From contig DCOH01000026.1 in the NCBI GenBank assembly GCA_002322865.1, forward strand, positions 46,105-53,776: a stretch of 7,672 nt of DNA. The letters are read 5' to 3'. The stretch comes from Sphingobacterium sp. UBA1575 (GTDB lineage: Bacteria > Bacteroidota > Bacteroidia > Sphingobacteriales > Sphingobacteriaceae). Shown here in pieces: positions 5,926 to 7,672 of the stretch; position 1 is the first letter of the stretch; every line of letters starts with the position of its first letter. The position numbers and the translations under genes were made by a program. The notes under the pieces were generated by a model, which was not told the origin of the DNA, did no database searches, and worked only from the letters and a program-made list of their open reading frames with translations.

Positions 5926-6288
5926 ATGATTTGTCCAGTAGCCAGTTTCGAGGAGATTTTTCAGACAGCGCAAGGTGCAGTATATCAGTGTAGTAGAAAG
6001 AATTGTTATTGGTTGGATTTCCAGGGAGAAGCTACGCCATTTAAAGTGCGTGACTTTTTCCAGTTCAAAAAGACCATAGACAGTATTGATGTGGAAGCTA
6101 TGTTGAACAATTCTTCCAGATCTTTTGATTTTGAAATTATTATGCCTTTCCGCTCGGAAAGGATTTTTATTCTTGCTGTGGAGGATGTGCTTAAACTTCA
6201 GGAGCTCTTGGCAGGAGCGAAGTTTATGATCGAATTGAATAGTGAGATCAAAGCATGTCTTCAACAAAAAGCGGTATTAGCTTGGTAA
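5926..6288 (+). CDS. Small cysteine-containing protein, possibly DUF6686
   Basis: A 120-residue, probably cytoplasmic protein without signal peptide or membrane segment. I do not recognise it with certainty; the layout (a Cys at position 3, then GAVYQCSRKNCYWLDFQG at 17-34) resembles the Bacteroidota-restricted DUF6686 family. Cys22 and Cys27 are spaced by four residues, and with Cys3 could bind a metal, although a fourth ligand is not obvious (Cys111 is distant). The middle (DFEIIMPFRSERIFILAVEDVLKLQELLAGA, 68-98) looks like strands followed by a helix. An exact TAnnTTTG promoter and an AAGGA 8 nt before the ATG support expression and this start. A 127-codon ORF on the opposite strand is explained as its shadow. 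Function unknown. No clear terminator follows. Confidence 0.75.
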   Translation: MICPVASFEEIFQTAQGAVYQCSRKNCYWLDFQGEATPFKVRDFFQFKKTIDSIDVEAMLNNSSRSFDFEIIMPFRSERIFILAVEDVLKLQELLAGAKFMIELNSEIKACLQQKAVLAW

Positions 6289-6365
6289 GTCCGTCATCGT
6301 AATACTATTCTTTGTCATTCCATTCTCATTCTTTGTAATTATACTGATTCTAAATAGATTAGGCA

Positions 6366-6378
6366 TTTAAACGTTTAA
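6366..6378. promoter_or_regulatory. Palindrome upstream of ferritin
   Basis: TTAAACGTTTAA (6367-6378) is a perfect 12-bp palindrome preceded by T. It lies 53 nt before the ferritin -7 box, in a region that otherwise holds nothing recognisable. The central AAACGTTT resembles cores bound by LacI-family dimers. The same 11-mer TTTAAACGTTT occurs again after ferritin at 7088-7098. A binding site is inferred only. Confidence 0.4.
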
Positions 6379-6431
6379 TTTAGACTGAATTTGTATAACA
6401 GATTTTTTAGATGAATTTTTTTTATTAGCCG

Positions 6432-6439
6432 TATCTTTG
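6432..6439 (+). promoter_or_regulatory. Ferritin -7 promoter box
   Basis: TATCTTTG matches TAnnTTTG exactly, placed so that transcription starts near 6446 with a leader of about 43 nt. No clear TTTG lies at the -33 position (TTAG at 6407-6410 is the nearest, 21 nt upstream), which may mean a weaker or activator-dependent promoter. Confidence 0.55.
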
Positions 6440-6451
6440 ATATGTCAGTTA

Positions 6452-6468
6452 GAAGGAATGTATCCTTC
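6452..6468 (+). promoter_or_regulatory. Small hairpin in the ferritin leader
   Basis: GAAGGA-ATGTA-TCCTTC, a perfect 6-bp stem with a 5-nt loop, lies inside the predicted leader 20 nt before the ferritin start. It contains a Shine-Dalgarno-like GAAGGA next to an ATG that opens a nine-codon ORF. It could influence translation or be chance. Confidence 0.35.
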
Positions 6469-6488
6469 AGAACTTAAAATATATTAAA

Positions 6489-7016
6489 ATGAAAGATCTA
6501 TTAAAATTAAAAACATCCATCTCCGAAGAGATCGAGAACATATTGAACGCACAGGTAAAGGTTGAAGCACATGCATCCGCATTGTACTTATCCATGTCTG
6601 CTTGGTGTGATGATCAAGGATTAGATAATGCAGCAGCATTCTTCTCTAAACAATCCAATGAAGAACGTGAGCATATGTTGAAGATTTTCAATTATATATC
6701 TGCACGTGGTGGTCGTTCCATCTCTCCAGAAGTTACCAACGTTCCTGTTGATTTCGAATCTTTCAGAGGTGTTTTTGAACAAACATTAGAGCAAGAAATG
6801 TTCGTAACAGAGCAGTTCAACAAAATTGCTGACAAATGTTTCAAAGCAAAAGATTTCGTAACATTCAACTTTATCCAATGGTTCTTGGAAGAACAGGTAG
6901 AAGAAGAATACATTGCACGTCGTATCCTTGAATTGTTCGATGTAATCGGAGAAGAAGGTACTGGTCGTTGGGAAATTGATCGTCATTTAGTTAAAGTAAC
7001 ATTCGACGGCGAATAA
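6489..7016 (+). CDS. ftnA: Non-haem ferritin (iron storage)
   Basis: A 175-residue ferritin that oxidises Fe(II) and stores it as a mineral inside a 24-subunit shell in the cytoplasm. It aligns along its length with bacterial FtnA (165 residues in E. coli): LYLSMSAWC near 32-40, NAAAFF (47-52), EEREHM (58-63), FNFIQWF (126-132) and EEQVEEE (134-140). Candidate ferroxidase residues are Glu26, Glu59, His62, Glu103 and Glu139, with Gln136 nearby, so the di-iron centre looks intact. It has no haem-binding methionine context of bacterioferritin. No Shine-Dalgarno precedes the ATG; the leader is A-rich. It is a single-gene unit with its own -7 box and a strong terminator. Iron or oxidative control is expected from the family, but no Fur-box-like sequence stands out. 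Confidence 0.97.
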   Translation: MKDLLKLKTSISEEIENILNAQVKVEAHASALYLSMSAWCDDQGLDNAAAFFSKQSNEEREHMLKIFNYISARGGRSISPEVTNVPVDFESFRGVFEQTLEQEMFVTEQFNKIADKCFKAKDFVTFNFIQWFLEEQVEEEYIARRILELFDVIGEEGTGRWEIDRHLVKVTFDGE

Positions 7017-7035
7017 TATCCTAAAAAAATAAAGG

Positions 7036-7071
7036 AAAACGGGCTAAAAGTAATTTTTAGCCCGTTTTTTT
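7036..7071 (+). terminator. Rho-independent terminator of ferritin
   Basis: A perfect 14-bp stem AAAACGGGCTAAAA / TTTTAGCCCGTTTT with a 5-nt GTAAT loop, the descending arm running into seven T residues (7065-7071). Because it is flanked by A and T runs it could work on both strands, although no minus-strand gene ends here. Confidence 0.92.
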
Positions 7072-7087
7072 ATACAATTATTTTAAG

Positions 7088-7101
7088 TTTAAACGTTTTA
7101 A
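7088..7101. promoter_or_regulatory. Second AAACGTTT palindrome, before the outer-membrane gene
   Basis: TTTAAACGTTTTAA holds the 8-bp palindrome AAACGTTT (7091-7098) and shares TTTAAACGTTT with the site before ferritin. It lies about 60 nt before the likely start of the last gene, a reasonable operator position. The only -7-like sequence nearby is TGAGTTTG (7110-7117), with one mismatch. Confidence 0.35.
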
Positions 7102-7161
7102 TGGTAAATTGAGTTTGAAGTATTATTTATTGAAATAAGGAAACATTATAGTTTAATATCT

Positions 7162-7672
7162 GTGCGAATAATCCTTTCTATAACGATGGCCATGCTGCTG
7201 TTCTCGACAGTCTTTCTGAAGGCGTATGCCCAAGAAAACCATCGCAGCATAGAAGGATTGGTCGTAGATACTTCCGGCTTAGGCTTAAAAGGGGTCAATA
7301 TCCGCCTTGTGGGTGAACAGGATACGCTTAAGACCGTCACGGACAACAATGGATTCTATCAACTCAAAGGCATCAATGGGAAAGTCGTTAATATTTCCTA
7401 TAGTATGTTCGGTTTGCAGATTGTAAACCGTACTTATGTTTTCAAAAAGTTTGTTGATCAGATCTATGCTCCAAAGATCAGCATGTTTCCTCAATTGAAC
7501 CTGATCGATGAAGTCCGGATCCTTAAAGTTATTCCCGTTGTAAACCGAGGAGATACCGTTCAATACAATATGCGGGCTTTCAATGTTCCTGAAAAGGCTA
7601 TGTTGGAAGATGCACTTAAATTGATGCCTGGCTTTCAGGTATTAAGGGATGGTACCACCTATTTCAATGGTA
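7162..7672 (+). CDS. Outer-membrane CarboxypepD_reg/TonB-plug protein, 3' end missing
   Basis: The first 170 codons of a large surface protein that runs off the window. I chose GTG 7162: it gives a proper signal peptide with Arg2, a hydrophobic core and AYA before Gln24, whereas ATG 7186 would start inside that core with no positive charge. The frame is open upstream to 7108 with no other usual start codon; no Shine-Dalgarno is well placed (AAGGA is 20 nt away). Residues about 28-105 are a CarboxypepD_reg-like domain (IEGLVVDTSGLGLKGVNIRL, then TVTDNNGFYQL). DEVRI (116-120), VVNRGDTVQYN (126-136) and LEDALKLMPGFQVLRDGTTY (148-167) follow the plug region of Bacteroidota TonB-receptor-like beta-barrel proteins, which continue for several hundred more residues. 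Substrate unknown; it may be a transporter or a structural barrel. It is preceded by the ferritin terminator, so it has its own promoter. Confidence 0.85.
   Translation, partial: MRIILSITMAMLLFSTVFLKAYAQENHRSIEGLVVDTSGLGLKGVNIRLVGEQDTLKTVTDNNGFYQLKGINGKVVNISYSMFGLQIVNRTYVFKKFVDQIYAPKISMFPQLNLIDEVRILKVIPVVNRGDTVQYNMRAFNVPEKAMLEDALKLMPGFQVLRDGTTYFNG

Noticed and set aside
5884..6267. 127-codon ORF on the minus strand opposite the 120-residue gene
   Set aside because: The plus-strand ORF has an exact promoter, an AAGGA and a plausible fold; the minus-strand frame has neither start signals nor a recognisable pattern.

Overview
The window looks like core chromosome from a Bacteroidota species, most likely a member of the Sphingobacteriaceae (Sphingobacterium- or Pedobacter-like). 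This is inferred from gene content (CarboxypepD_reg-like proteins, a TonB-type plug fragment, an M1 peptidase with GGMEYP), from TAnnTTTG-type -7 boxes typical of this phylum, and from the weak Shine-Dalgarno use before most genes. I see no transposase, phage, toxin-antitoxin or CRISPR array, and no tRNA or rRNA.

Left third (minus strand, 3042 down to 23): a tight three-gene operon. A YffB/ArsC-family thiol protein is followed after 3 nt by a secreted M1-family zinc metallopeptidase, then after 2 nt by a secreted protein with a carboxypeptidase-regulatory-like domain. The first 15 bases resemble the edge of a dispersed intergenic repeat. Centre (plus strand): class II fructose-bisphosphate aldolase (fbaA), divergent from the operon across a 177-nt region with a 9-bp-arm palindrome, ends at a GAAA-tetraloop terminator. 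Next come a XerC/XerD-type tyrosine recombinase and a short hibernation-promoting factor (hpf), 14 nt apart, closed by a second terminator.

Right third: a 130-nt inverted pair of heptamer arrays (5733-5862) lies between the hpf terminator and a small cysteine-containing protein of uncertain family (possibly DUF6686) that has a textbook Bacteroidota promoter. A non-haem ferritin follows, with its own promoter, a small leader hairpin and a strong terminator. The window ends inside an outer-membrane CarboxypepD_reg/TonB-plug protein, most plausibly starting at a GTG.

Most of the genes are ordinary housekeeping or envelope functions. The parts that deserve a second look are non-coding: the heptamer inverted-repeat element, an unusually strong Shine-Dalgarno on hpf, the AAACGTTT palindromes on both sides of ferritin, the palindrome before fbaA, and a nine-codon leader ORF ending one base before ferritin. 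I did not find convincing evidence for a large new biological system here.
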